A stretch of DNA of 11,502 nt from Baffinella frigidus. Its lineage: Eukaryota > Cryptophyceae > Cryptomonadales > Baffinellaceae. The translations under genes and the position numbers were made by a program. The stretch covers positions 845,182-856,683 of the forward strand of contig MU646361.1 in the NCBI GenBank assembly GCA_026770585.1. The letters are read 5' to 3'. This document shows positions 1 to 6,298 of the stretch, in pieces; position 1 is the stretch's first letter, and each line of letters starts with the position of its first letter. The notes beneath the pieces were generated by a model that worked only from the letters and a program-made list of their open reading frames with translations, searched no databases and was not told the DNA's origin.

Positions 1-306
1 CGAGATGCAAAATGCGAAGCACGAAAACCGAACCCTGACGCCCTAGACATCCTTCAACCCCACACAACACACACCACACAACACACTCCACACTCCACAC
101 TCCACACACCACACACCACACACAACACACCACACAACACACAACACACACCACACACCACACACCACACACCACACACCACACACCACACACCACACAC
201 CACACACCACACACCACACACCCCAAACCCTAAACCCCAAACCCTCAACCAGTTGGACGAGGACCCCCTGGGCCTCATCACCGAGAAGCCTCCCGCCCTC
301 TGGTAG
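1..306 (+). CDS. 3' end of an unrecognised reading frame, open from the window edge
   Basis: Frame 1 is open from base 1 to a TAG at 304-306, about 101 codons, with no ATG in the window, so any start lies to the left. Residues 1-20 are mixed and basic (RDAKCEARKPNPD...). Residues 21-74 read the heptamer tract as His/Thr/Pro repeats such as HTPHTTH. The last 17 residues, LDEDPLGLITEKPPALW, use mostly C- or G-ending codons and look like a real C-terminus. The CA-rich middle almost cannot contain stops, so its openness proves little. Alternatively the tract is intronic and a terminal exon begins at 253, after the AG at 251-252. No domain is recognised. The antisense frame (Val/Cys/Trp repeats) is judged a repeat artefact. 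Confidence 0.35.
   Translation, partial: RDAKCEARKPNPDALDILQPHTTHTTQHTPHSTLHTPHTTHNTPHNTQHTPHTTHHTPHTTHHTPHTTHHTPHTPNPKPQTLNQLDEDPLGLITEKPPALW
61..222. repeat. ACACACC-type heptamer tandem repeat
   Basis: About 160 bp made only of A and C plus a few T. It is irregular at the left (CACAACAC, CACTCCA) and becomes a clean 7-bp period (CACACAC + C) from about 150. It passes directly into CCCTAAA-like units at 221. The shared 7-bp period suggests a diverged form of the telomere-like heptamers elsewhere in the window. Confidence 0.9.
221..252. repeat. Short degenerate telomere-like patch
   Basis: About four imperfect CCCTAAA units (CCCCAAA, CCCTAAA, CCCCAAA, CCCTCAA) join the AC heptamer tract to the coding-like tail and end in an AG at 251-252. 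C-rich strand is on plus. Confidence 0.75.
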
Positions 307-333
307 TCTCACCACTGTAGGTTCCTAGGGGGG

Positions 334-402
334 GGGGCGCCTCCTTATGAGCAAGGTAACCCCATGAGCAAGGTACCCACTTATGAGCAAGGTACCCCTG
401 TA
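334..402. repeat. Tandem fragments of the F1 right arm
   Basis: Three near-copies of TTATGAGCAAGGTACCC lie in tandem at about 347-402, after a G-run and GGTTCCTAGG (321-345). The last one ends in CCCCTG plus TA as complete F1 elements do. The left arm is absent, so this is a partial element whose terminal arm has multiplied. Confidence 0.7.
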
Positions 403-408
403 CGGAAA

Positions 409-462
409 GAGAGACACGCAACAGACTACCAGAGCGCTCTGGTAGGCTGTCTCGTGTCTCTC
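409..462. repeat. Zero-loop inverted repeat, 27-bp arms
   Basis: The arms 409-435 and 436-462 meet at AGAGC/GCTCT. They match at 24 of 27 positions and begin GAGAGACACG. The sequence GGTAGTCTC near 301 and 545 shares the arm's CTGGTAG core, so this palindrome may come from the same local repeat. Confidence 0.75.
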
Positions 463-493
463 GTAGGGCCATAGGTAGGATAGGCCTCCGGCA

Positions 494-537
494 GGGTCCT
501 AGGGGGGTGCGGCCCCATATGAGCGAGGTGTCCCAGT
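494..537. repeat. Degenerate F1 right half
   Basis: GGTCCTAGGGGGG is followed by CATATGAGCGAGGTGTCCC, matching the right half of F1 elements. No left arm is present. Confidence 0.5.
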
Positions 538-616
538 ACGGTCTGGTAGTCTCACAAGCGTGTGTAGGTCCGGCTGAAACCCAGCCCCCCGTGAGGGGGG
601 GGGGGGTATGTGGAGG

Positions 617-708
617 CCATGTTGGTATCAGTAAAGGTCTGTCCTGAGGTCGTTGGGTGCTGTGAAATCTCTGGCCATTATGGTATCATTAAAGGTCTGT
701 CCTGAGAA
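617..708. repeat. Direct repeat, ~35 bp, spacing 57 bp
   Basis: Copies at 617-651 and 674-708 share GGTATCA, TAAAGGTCTGTCCTGAG and the leading GGCCAT. A related TGGTATTAATGAAGGTCT occurs near 4521. Function unknown. Confidence 0.6.
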
Positions 709-717
709 GGAGGGGTA

Positions 718-826
718 CAGGGGTACCTCCCTCATAAGAAACCGCCTCTCCCTAGGACCCTGCTGTAGGCATATGCCTAAGGTCCTAGGGTGGTACTAGG
801 GGGGGGGGCAGTTTCTTATGACCCTG
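718..826. mobile_element. F1 inverted-repeat element (MITE-like), right arm shortened
   Basis: The left arm CAGGGGTACCTCCCTCATAA and the right arm GTTTCTTATG...CCCTG flank a core with CCTAGGACC and CCTAGGGT. TA dinucleotides flank it at 716-717 and 827-828. The right arm lacks about eight bases (AGCGAGGT) found in other copies. No coding capacity. Confidence 0.75.
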
Positions 827-904
827 TAGGATGAGGGCTCATAACCTGTCAATCTATCATCAGGGCTGCGAGGCCTGATGATGCTTGACCCTGTCCTGTT
901 CCAG

Positions 905-1158
905 TGGTGGCCCCGCTTGTCGAGAGAACTCGAGACAAGCTGCGCAGGAAGCGCTTGGAGCACCGCAGGAGGGGCAGGGAGTTCCACGAAGAGGGGTCTG
1001 CAGCAGCAGCAGCAGTGGCGAAGCTGGGAGCAAGGCAGCAGATCACACCAAAGGCGAGTGGCAGATCAGGAGGAGATCATTGTTCTTACCCAGAATCCCG
1101 TCACAGCTTCTCGAGAGGTGGGTCCTCCCTCTTACCCCTCTTTTACATGGCGAACTAG
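905..1158 (+). CDS. Possible exon of an unrecognised basic protein
   Basis: After a good acceptor-like tract (CCCTGTCCTGTTCCAG, AG at 903-904), an open frame encodes about 84 residues to a TAG. It starts VAPLVERTRDKLRRKRLEHR, a strongly basic helix-like stretch, followed by a short Ala run from a CAG/GCA microsatellite near 1008-1017 and a polar tail. GAG|GTGGGT at about 1118-1123 could be a donor that ends the exon earlier. It lies between two F1 elements in otherwise non-repetitive sequence. There is no ATG in a suitable place and no family match, so it may be chance. Confidence 0.25.
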
Positions 1159-1289
1159 AAGGGCTCAAAGCACAACCTCATAACCTGAGGAAGACCACCT
1201 TGACACCATGTTGGTGGAGCGGTGTTGGCATCTGTTGCCCTCGGACAGGACAAGCAACGGGCAAATGGTGGCGATGCTGACACCGTGTA

Positions 1290-1406
1290 CAGGGGTACCT
1301 CGCTCATAAGAAACCGCCCCACCTAGGACCCTACAGAAGGCCTATTCCTAGGGCCCTACGGTGGTCCTAGGGGGGAGGGGGGGTTCTTATGAGCGAGGTG
1401 CCCCTG
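1290..1406. mobile_element. F1 element, complete, 117 bp
   Basis: The left arm CAGGGGTACCTCGCTCATAA and the right arm TTATGAGCGAGGTGCCCCTG are near-perfect inverses; TA lies on both sides (1288-1289, 1407-1408). The core holds CCTAGGACC, CTAGGGCCCTA and CCTAGG palindromes. Non-coding. TA flanks suggest a Tc1/mariner-like non-autonomous element; this is inference from the flanks only. Confidence 0.85.
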
Positions 1407-1408
1407 TA

Positions 1409-1774
1409 CTAGACCGGCAGCGTTTGCCATTGTTTCATTCTTTTCGTTGCCAGCAGGTGTGAATCCCGCTCTTTCTTACCGTATTTAGTAAGTTGTCTAT
1501 AAAACGAAGTCGTTTTGACCAGCCATGATTAATCGCTCTCTATCCCAGTTTTGCGTTAGGGTCACAGTTACCTCAAGTTGGTCGTAGACACCTGCGTATG
1601 GCCCAAGTCGGAGTGTATGAGGCTAGTCGTCACTTAGAGGACAGAGAGAAAAAGTGCGTTTATTTCGGATCGGACCCAACATGGCCTCCATGTTTTCCCT
1701 TTTATGAAGGACTGTAAGACTGGGACCTAAACGCTAAATAAAAACAGCCCGCACTGACAAGGCCCGAGGGTGAT
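1409..1774. other. Gene-free stretch, no feature recognised
   Basis: Non-repetitive, less GC-rich sequence. I see only a small hairpin at about 1502-1516 (AAAACGA/TCGTTTT), no convincing frame and no copy elsewhere in the window. Confidence 0.4.
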
Positions 1775-1863
1775 GTGATCCGAAAGGAAGCATGGCCTTT
1801 CTACAGAACAATTTTCGGTGTCCGCCTGTGTTGGGAGCTCGAAGAACCTAAAGGACCTAACGG
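1775..1863 (+). repeat. Dispersed repeat R, copy 1
   Basis: About 89 bp from GTGATCCGAAAGGAAGCATG through GTCCGCCTGTGTTGGGAGCT to GGACCTAACGG. Further copies lie at 4395-4514, 5163-5248, 9571-9652, inverted at 9719-9780, and truncated inside the gene at 2345-2409. It has no terminal inverted repeats and no long frame; a SINE-like or domesticated unit is possible but unproven. Confidence 0.8.
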
Positions 1864-2057
1864 GGAAGCCTGAGCGTGATCCACTTAGTGCGGTCCACTT
1901 AGGGGTCACTCTCAAAGACCCCCCACGGGGAAGCCCTCCCCCTACCACACCTTGGCCCTAGGTGTAGGCTCCGTGCGGCCTATATCTACTTGTAGTGGAC
2001 GTGACTGTGGTAAAGTCACTCCGGTCATCCTACACGGGACTGTATCCCCAGATAGGC

Positions 2058-3242
2058 CTACCGGAGGGTCCTTGGAAGCTGGAGCGACGCTGCTCGGCGG
2101 AAAGGTGGAGGGTGGAGGGTGGAGGGGTTGATGGGGGACGATGCGAAGAGTATTCGGTTGGGCGACGACGAGACGACGGTCGAGGAGGAGCTAGATTGGA
2201 GGACGGTGACCAACCGCCTAGGGGGGGATGATGCGAGGAGTATCATGTTGGAAGACGAACCGGCGGTAGAGGAGGGGGAGGAGGCGGCGGAGGAGGAGGA
2301 GGCGGGGGAGCACGCTTCATCGACGATCGCCAACCGCCGCGGGGGGTCCAGTTCCAGTGTCCGCCTGTGGTGGGAGCTCGCAGAACCTGACGGACGTAAA
2401 GGACGCGTGGGTCTGAGCTCTTCCCGGTTGACGACGCCCTGCCGGGGAGGAAGCGTCGACGGCATCACGGTGCGAAGATGCGCTGTGCCGCCAGGGTGTG
2501 TGTGTGCGGTGAGCGCGGGGGAGAGACGCTGCAGCGAGCCTGCTCTGCGGAAGTGCTGGATCTTTCCCGTGGAAGTGCCTTGGTGTACCTCGGTGGGCGC
2601 GGCGCTGCTCTGTGGCCGTGCTATGACTGTTCTGCCGCCCGAGGATACGCCCATCGAGGAAGCGTCGGTGCAGCTGGGGGCAGCGAGCGCGCAGAGCGAG
2701 GTCTCGTCGTGGGTGCCGAGGCAGGCGGCGGCTGTGGTGCGCCAGCGGTGGCGCGAAGCGAGGATGGGGTGCATGGATTCCGCGCTGGTGAGGAAGCCGC
2801 CGTGGCGCTGGCGGGTCGAGTGCACCAGCGTGCCGTCGCAGCGGAGGAAGAGCTTGATTCCGGGACGGGGAGGGGAGGTCTCCGAGACGGCGGAACGATC
2901 CGAGCTCTGGGATACCGACAGCACGTTGGGCGCCGAGAACTGCTTCTGGAAGACGCCTGCAGGGCGAAGGGCTGGGACAGCGCCGAGGAGCTGCGGCATC
3001 GACGTTGCGCGCTGCGGCGTCCTGAATCGAGCAGGAGTCTGTCTTGAGGCACTCCCCGAGAGGCCTGGGGCCGCGTCGTGTTGGACAGCTGTGAGGGAGA
3101 GCATCTTGGAGATGCTCCGACCGTACCTGCAGTTCTTGGGCAGCTGCGACACGGAGAGCGATCTTGCAAGACGAGGAATCGTCAAAGGAAGTGGCGAGGG
3201 GGTTCTCGAAGAGGACGGGGCGGGCGAGCTGTCGGGGGTCAT
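2058..3242 (-). CDS. Unrecognised Ser/Arg-rich protein, paralogue A (394 aa)
   Basis: ATG at 3242, TAG at 2058-2060, no intron needed. The start AMTPDSSPAP and the FRRxxSLQxPR-like C-terminus are both conserved in the paralogue at 6299-7201, which fixes strand and ends. No known domain recognised. Seen: N-terminal Pro/Ser tail (1-24); repeated basic-serine motifs LARSLSVSQLP (25-35), PQRATSMPQLL (76-86), KQFSAPNVLS (100-109), FRRAGSLQRL (231-240), FRRAASLQLP (381-390); a conserved centre with FLRCDGTLVHS and RHRWRTTAAACLGTHDE (about 119-225); and a Ser-rich C-terminal third with two copies of a PPRRL...NxILxASSP unit (300-330, 330-370). R-x-x-S sites of this kind resemble basophilic-kinase or 14-3-3 targets, so a phosphorylated adaptor is a guess. 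Residues about 278-300 come from dispersed repeat R. A 416-codon frame is also open on the opposite strand, but its paralogous frame is broken. Confidence 0.65.
   Translation of the reverse strand: MTPDSSPAPSSSRTPSPLPLTIPRLARSLSVSQLPKNCRYGRSISKMLSLTAVQHDAAPGLSGSASRQTPARFRTPQRATSMPQLLGAVPALRPAGVFQKQFSAPNVLSVSQSSDRSAVSETSPPRPGIKLFLRCDGTLVHSTRQRHGGFLTSAESMHPILASRHRWRTTAAACLGTHDETSLCALAAPSCTDASSMGVSSGGRTVIARPQSSAAPTEVHQGTSTGKIQHFRRAGSLQRLSPALTAHTHPGGTAHLRTVMPSTLPPRQGVVNREELRPTRPLRPSGSASSHHRRTLELDPPRRLAIVDEACSPASSSSAASSPSSTAGSSSNMILLASSPPRRLVTVLQSSSSSTVVSSSPNRILFASSPINPSTLHPPPFRRAASLQLPRTLR
2345..2409 (+). repeat. Dispersed repeat R fragment inside the paralogue A coding region
   Basis: The stretch starting CCAGTTCCAGTGTCCGCCTG and continuing to GGACGTAAAGGACG matches the middle and right of repeat R (compare 9600-9658). 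Paralogue B lacks it: there the flanks CCGCGGGA and CTGAGCACTTCCC are nearly adjacent (about 6475-6500). The host gene stays open, so total length change between copies keeps frame. Confidence 0.75.
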
Positions 3243-3353
3243 CGCAAACGAGTACGGTGCGAGCTCGAAGTCGAAATCCCAACCTCACTTCACTTTTTTT
3301 TTAGGAAACCGGCCTCCTGTTCATCACGTCCCACCCGTTTCCGGTGGTGTGGC

Positions 3354-3414
3354 CGTTGAAGCTCCATAGAAGGGTCGGAGAACGCCGTTTAAGCTCCATA
3401 GAAGGGTCGGAGAA
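3354..3414 (-). promoter_or_regulatory. Duplicated upstream element of paralogue A
   Basis: A 32-bp tandem duplication (3354-3382 and 3386-3414) carries AAGCTCCATAGAAGGGTCGG. One copy of its relative (AAGTTCCATCGAAGGGTT) is upstream of paralogue B at 7345-7368. The 3386 copy and the 7345 copy both lie 144 bp from their gene's ATG. This may be a promoter or 5' UTR element, or simply shared ancestry. Confidence 0.45.
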
Positions 3415-3780
3415 GATGACTGGCTATTATGCTTTCCTTGTGCCTCCCCTATTTATGGACACGTGCTTGAAAAGGCGTGCTTTCGCGCGCGTGACGAAAT
3501 TGACCGCTGACTTCCCTCCTTTTTGGATTTTTTTTCGGCGAGAAGTCGCATTGTCAAATTTGTTGTCGTGTTTGATTGGGCCTTTCAAGGGCCTCAGGCG
3601 CACTGACGGTCACGTGACCCAGAATCCGGCAGAAGGCGAGCAAGTGTAAAATTAAAACCTAAAGGCTGACGGCCGTTGAGTTTGTACCAGGAAGTCGGGA
3701 CGTGACCGATGAAGTTTGAATATATCGCGTGTTTTGTGACCTTCAGCGGTAATTCACTAGATCTACACCAGTGGCGGGGG
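3415..3780. other. Gene-free stretch upstream of paralogue A
   Basis: Non-repetitive sequence with T-rich patches (3519-3535). The overlapping short frames look like chance. It may hold the promoter of the minus-strand gene, but I recognise no defined site. Confidence 0.35.
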
Positions 3781-3782
3781 AC

Positions 3783-4142
3783 CAAGCCCCCCGCAGGGGC
3801 CGCCGGAGGCTGACCGGGTTTCGGGTCGCGGAGCAAGCCCCCCGCAGGGGCCGCCGGAGGCTTGTTAGGTCCCCCTCCGATGTGAATTCGTTTCACACAT
3901 CGGGGAGGGACAGACGCCGGGGAAGCCCCCCGCAGGGGTCGACCGGGATTCGGGTCGTGCTTGATTAGCGCAGCAAGCCCCCCGCAGGGGCCGCCGGAGG
4001 CTTGTTAGGTCCCCCTCCGATGTGAATTCGTTTCACACATCGGGGAGGGACCAGACGCCCGGGAAGCCCCCCGCAGGGGTCGACCGCGATTCGGGTCGCG
4101 CAGCAAGCCCCCCGCAGGGGCCGCCGGAGGCTTGTTAGGTCC
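3783..4142. repeat. GC-rich tandem repeat, 130-140-bp composite unit
   Basis: Units at 3834-3973 (140 bp) and 3974-4103 (130 bp) are flanked by partial units at 3783 and 4104. Each full unit holds two copies of AAGCCCCCCGCAGGGG (six in all, from 3784, 3835, 3923, 3975, 4064, 4105) and a hairpin with CCGATGTG/CACACATCGG arms around an AATTCGTTT loop. The 10-bp length difference is TGCTTGATTA-like sequence in the first unit. The minus frames reading PPAAPAGGL are by-products. Confidence 0.85.
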
Positions 4143-4233
4143 TCCTCCAGTGGCTTGCCTCGCCTTGAAAGGCCCTTACGACGGCGTGCCTCCACTTTAT
4201 TCAACTAAAACTATCCTTATGTCAAACAATTTG

Positions 4234-4271
4234 AGAGGTGTATTTGGCCCTTAAGGACCAAACACACCTCT
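4234..4271. repeat. Hairpin, 14-bp arms
   Basis: AGAGGTGTATTTGG pairs with CCAAACACACCTCT with one mismatch around a loop containing CCCTTAAGGA. It sits just right of the GC-rich tandem repeat. Confidence 0.65.
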
Positions 4272-4284
4272 GCCAAACACCCCT

Positions 4285-4394
4285 CTGCCTTGTCCACGCC
4301 GTGTAGAGTGCACATGACCTCTCTCTAGGTCCTGCTAAACCATAGCCTCCGCACCCCCGTTTGCATACATGGCGGCCGTACAGCGGGGCTTAAT
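4285..4394. repeat. Duplicated segment, left copy; empty site for F1
   Basis: GACCTCTCTCTAGGTCCTGC and AGCCTCCG here match 4949-4956 and 5087-5111, where an F1 element sits at the TA. The left copy therefore shows the unoccupied target. Both copies run directly into repeat R (GGGGCTT...GTGATCCG). Confidence 0.7.
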
Positions 4395-4514
4395 GTGATC
4401 CGAAAGGAAGCATGGCCTTTCTAAGAACCAGTTCTGGTGTCTGCCTATGGTGGGAGTTCAAAGAACTGATAAACTCAGGGTTGGTTGGTTAAAACGGCCT
4501 AAAGGACCTAACGG
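4395..4514 (+). repeat. Dispersed repeat R, copy 2, with internal insertion
   Basis: Starts GTGATCCGAAAGGAAGCATG as in other copies. After AAAGAACTGA about 28 bp (with GGTTGGTTGGTT) precede the usual AAAGGACCTAACGG end. Confidence 0.75.
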
Positions 4515-4649
4515 ACGTGTTTGGTATTAATGAAGGTCTCTGTTGTAAAAGGGTTGCTTGCGAGCAGCCCTACGGAGGTGTGGGTCGATTATCAGATGTA
4601 GAAATGGCCTCCCCCTGAGACCCTACAGTAGGCCTAGGGCCCTGTGGTA

Positions 4650-4867
4650 CAGGGTTGCCTCGCTCATACGGAGGCGCACCCCCTAGGACCCTACAGTAGG
4701 TCTATACCTATCCCTTAAGTGGCGAGGGGGTCAAAATTGACCCCCGAGAGGTCCTAGGCAGGTCCTAGGGCCCTATGGTAGGGCGTATGAGCCTACTCGC
4801 CACTTAAGGGATAAGCCCTGCGGTGGTCCTAGGGAAGAGGGGGGGGGGGGGCTAGCAAGGTACTCCA
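4650..4867. mobile_element. Degenerate F1 element interrupted by F2
   Basis: Left arm CAGGGTTGCCTCGCTCATA follows TA at 4648-4649. The core begins CCTAGGACCCTACAGTAGG, is interrupted at 4709, and resumes at 4814 with GCCCTGCGGTGGTCCTAGGG. The right arm is worn (GCAAGGTACTCC); its end is approximate. Confidence 0.7.
4711..4811. mobile_element. F2 inverted-repeat element nested in F1
   Basis: The termini TCCCTTAAGTGGCGAG and CTCGCCACTTAAGGGA are exact inverses. TA lies at both edges (4709-4710, 4812-4813) and removing the element plus one TA restores the F1 core. An internal hairpin GGGGGTCAA/TTGACCCCC lies at 4726-4745. Non-coding. Confidence 0.85.
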
Positions 4868-4969
4868 GCAGTCCTTCCAGGGGACCTGCACATTAGTACC
4901 CCTCTGTGTCCCTTTCTACACCGTACACAACGTGAAGCGTGCTCGTGACCTCTCTCGGCGTGACCGCTA

Positions 4970-5086
4970 CAGAGGTACCTCGCTCATAAGAAACGCCCCC
5001 CCCCCTAGGACCACCGTAGGGCCCTGGGCATAGGCCTACTGTAGGGTCCTAGGAGGGGGCGGTTTCTTATGAGCGAGGTACCCCTT
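4970..5086. mobile_element. F1 element in the duplicated segment
   Basis: The arms read CAGAGGTACCTCGCTCATAA and TTATGAGCGAGGTACCCCTT; TA flanks at 4968-4969 and 5087-5088. The left duplicate of the host sequence at about 4325 has a single TA and no element. Confidence 0.85.
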
Positions 5087-5162
5087 TAGGTCCTGCTCAA
5101 CCACAGCCTCCGTGTGGGGAAATGCACGACGGCCATGTTGGTGTTGCACAGGGGGGCTTGGT

Positions 5163-5248
5163 GTGATCCGAAAGGAAGCATGGCCTTTTTACAGAACAAG
5201 TTCCGGTGTCCGCCTATGTTGGAAGCTCGAAGAACCTGAAGGACCTAA
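5163..5248 (+). repeat. Dispersed repeat R, copy 3
   Basis: GTGATCCGAAAGGAAGCATG through GTCCGCCTATGTTGGAAGCT to GAAGGACCTAAA. The right half of the duplicated segment precedes it, as for copy 2. Confidence 0.8.
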
Positions 5249-5352
5249 ATGCAGGGGTTGCTCGAAAGCCCACCACACCTTAGGACCCTGCAGTAGGCCT
5301 ATGCCTACGACCATATTTTCGAGTATCTTCTTTAACTCAGGCCCCCCCCTCC

Positions 5353-5778
5353 CTAAACCCTAAACCCTAAACCCTAAACCCTAAACCCTACACCCTAAAC
5401 TCTAAACTCTAAACTCTAAACACCTGAACCCTAAACCCTAAACCCTAAACCCTGAACCCTAAACCCCAAACTCTAAACAATAAGCCCTAATCATTGAACC
5501 CCAAACCCTACACCCTGAACCCTGAACCCTACACCCTACACCCTAAACTCTGAACTCTAAACCCTGAACCCTAAACATCAAACCCTACACCCTTAACCTT
5601 TAACCCTAAACCCTAAACCTCAAACCCTAAACCCTAGACCCTAAACCCTAAATCCTAGACCCTAAACCCTGAACCCCAAACCCTAAACCCTAAACCCTAA
5701 ACCCTAAACCCTGAACCCTAAACCCTAAACCCTAAACCCTGAACCCTAAACATGAACCCTGAACCCTAAACACAAAAC
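5353..5778. repeat. Interstitial telomere-like tract (CCCTAAA)n, degenerate
   Basis: About 425 bp of CCCTAAA heptamers with many variants (CCCTACA, CCCTGAA, CTCTAAA, CCCCAAA) and occasional 6- or 8-bp units. The C-rich strand is on plus, so TTTAGGG runs leftwards. Decay and flanking single-copy or repeat sequence on both sides show that it is not a chromosome end. Origin by fusion, break repair or slippage cannot be told apart here. Confidence 0.92.
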
Positions 5779-5793
5779 CCCTACATCCGTAGG

Positions 5794-5859
5794 AACAACC
5801 TGATGTCCCTGCGGATTGCCTCCGAAGGTTCCCAAGGAGCATCCAGTTGTATCCCTTAG
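5794..5859 (+). other. Short coding-like tail after the telomere-like tract
   Basis: An AG at 5791-5792 follows the heptamer tract. The frame from 5794 reads NNLMSLRIASEGSQGASSC and stops at a TAG (5857-5859) that lies inside the F2 element starting at 5852. It resembles the tails at 253-306 and 10239-10334 in placement. Sixty-six bases are too few to call a gene. Confidence 0.15.
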
Positions 5860-5951
5860 GTGACCAGTAGGCTCATACGCCCTACGGTAGGGCCCTAGGA
5901 CCTGCCTAGGGCGAGTTAGGGTGAATATTCACCCTTTGGTCACTTAATGGA
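5852..5951. mobile_element. F2 element, second copy, opposite orientation
   Basis: TA at 5850-5851 and 5952-5953 flanks TCCCTTAGGTGACC and GGTCACTTAATGGA. The core GTAGGCTCATACGCCCTA...GGGCCCTAGGACCTGCCTAGG is the reverse complement of 4754-4795. The end hairpin is GGGTGAATATTCACCC, different in sequence from the nested copy but still a palindrome. Confidence 0.8.
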
Positions 5952-5967
5952 TAGGCTATTCACGAAA

Positions 5968-5990
5968 CCCCTTTGTAGTCCGCTGTGTGG
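5968..5990. repeat. Solo terminus of family F3
   Basis: CCCCTTTGTAGTCCGCTGTGTGG matches the right end of the F3 elements at 7674-7696 and 11287-11309. No partner end lies nearby. Confidence 0.5.
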
Positions 5991-6039
5991 CTCCGTTTAT
6001 TGATCACAGTCACTTTACGAAGGGGGGGCGCGTCCTTTT

Positions 6040-6077
6040 CACAGCCTCCTCAGGGAGGCTGTGTCGGGGAGGCTGTG
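6040..6077. repeat. Perfect 10-bp hairpin with a second competing arm
   Basis: CACAGCCTCC (6040-6049), loop TCAG, then GGAGGCTGTG (6054-6063). The right arm recurs at 6068-6077, so two alternative pairings are possible. Confidence 0.65.
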
Positions 6078-6258
6078 ATTACTGATGTCAACCTTGGCCC
6101 TAGGTGCAGGCCTACTGTAGGCTCCTAGGAAGAGGCGAAGACCTACTGTAGGGTCCTAGGTGGAGGCCCCACTTAGCAGCCACCGGGGGTTTCACGGAAA
6201 CAGTCCATCTAAACTATTTGTACTAGAATCTGATCCATTTGCATTGGATTCCACCGAC

Positions 6259-6282
6259 TTTCGCCCGGATTTCCGGGCGAAA
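6259..6282 (-). terminator. Hairpin just downstream of paralogue B
   Basis: TTTCGCCCGG and CCGGGCGAAA form a perfect 10-bp stem with a 4-nt loop, 17 bp past the stop codon on the minus strand. It could shape the 3' end of the transcript. Paralogue A has no equivalent, so a shared role is unlikely. Confidence 0.35.
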
Positions 6283-6298
6283 AGGAACTCGGCCGCTG

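Noticed and set aside
43-315. Minus-strand frame of Val/Cys/Trp repeats
   Set aside because: It is the antisense reading of the AC heptamer tract; only the repeat keeps it open.
1727-1948. Minus frame covering repeat R copy 1
   Set aside because: Other R copies do not keep this frame; coding-like resemblance comes from the repeat.
2317-3288. Other long frames inside paralogue A (minus 2317-3288 and 2621-3169, plus 2478-3047)
   Set aside because: They are out of frame with the conserved minus frame and their ends are not kept in paralogue B.
3783-4142. CRISPR-like array
   Set aside because: Units are 130-140 bp with conserved, not unique, spacing sequence, and the context is eukaryotic.
3594-4204. 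Minus and plus frames over the GC-rich tandem repeat (PPAAPAGGL type)
   Set aside because: The frames follow the satellite units and have no support outside them.
5353-5778. True chromosome end
   Set aside because: Repeats are degenerate and single-copy or mobile sequence continues on both sides.
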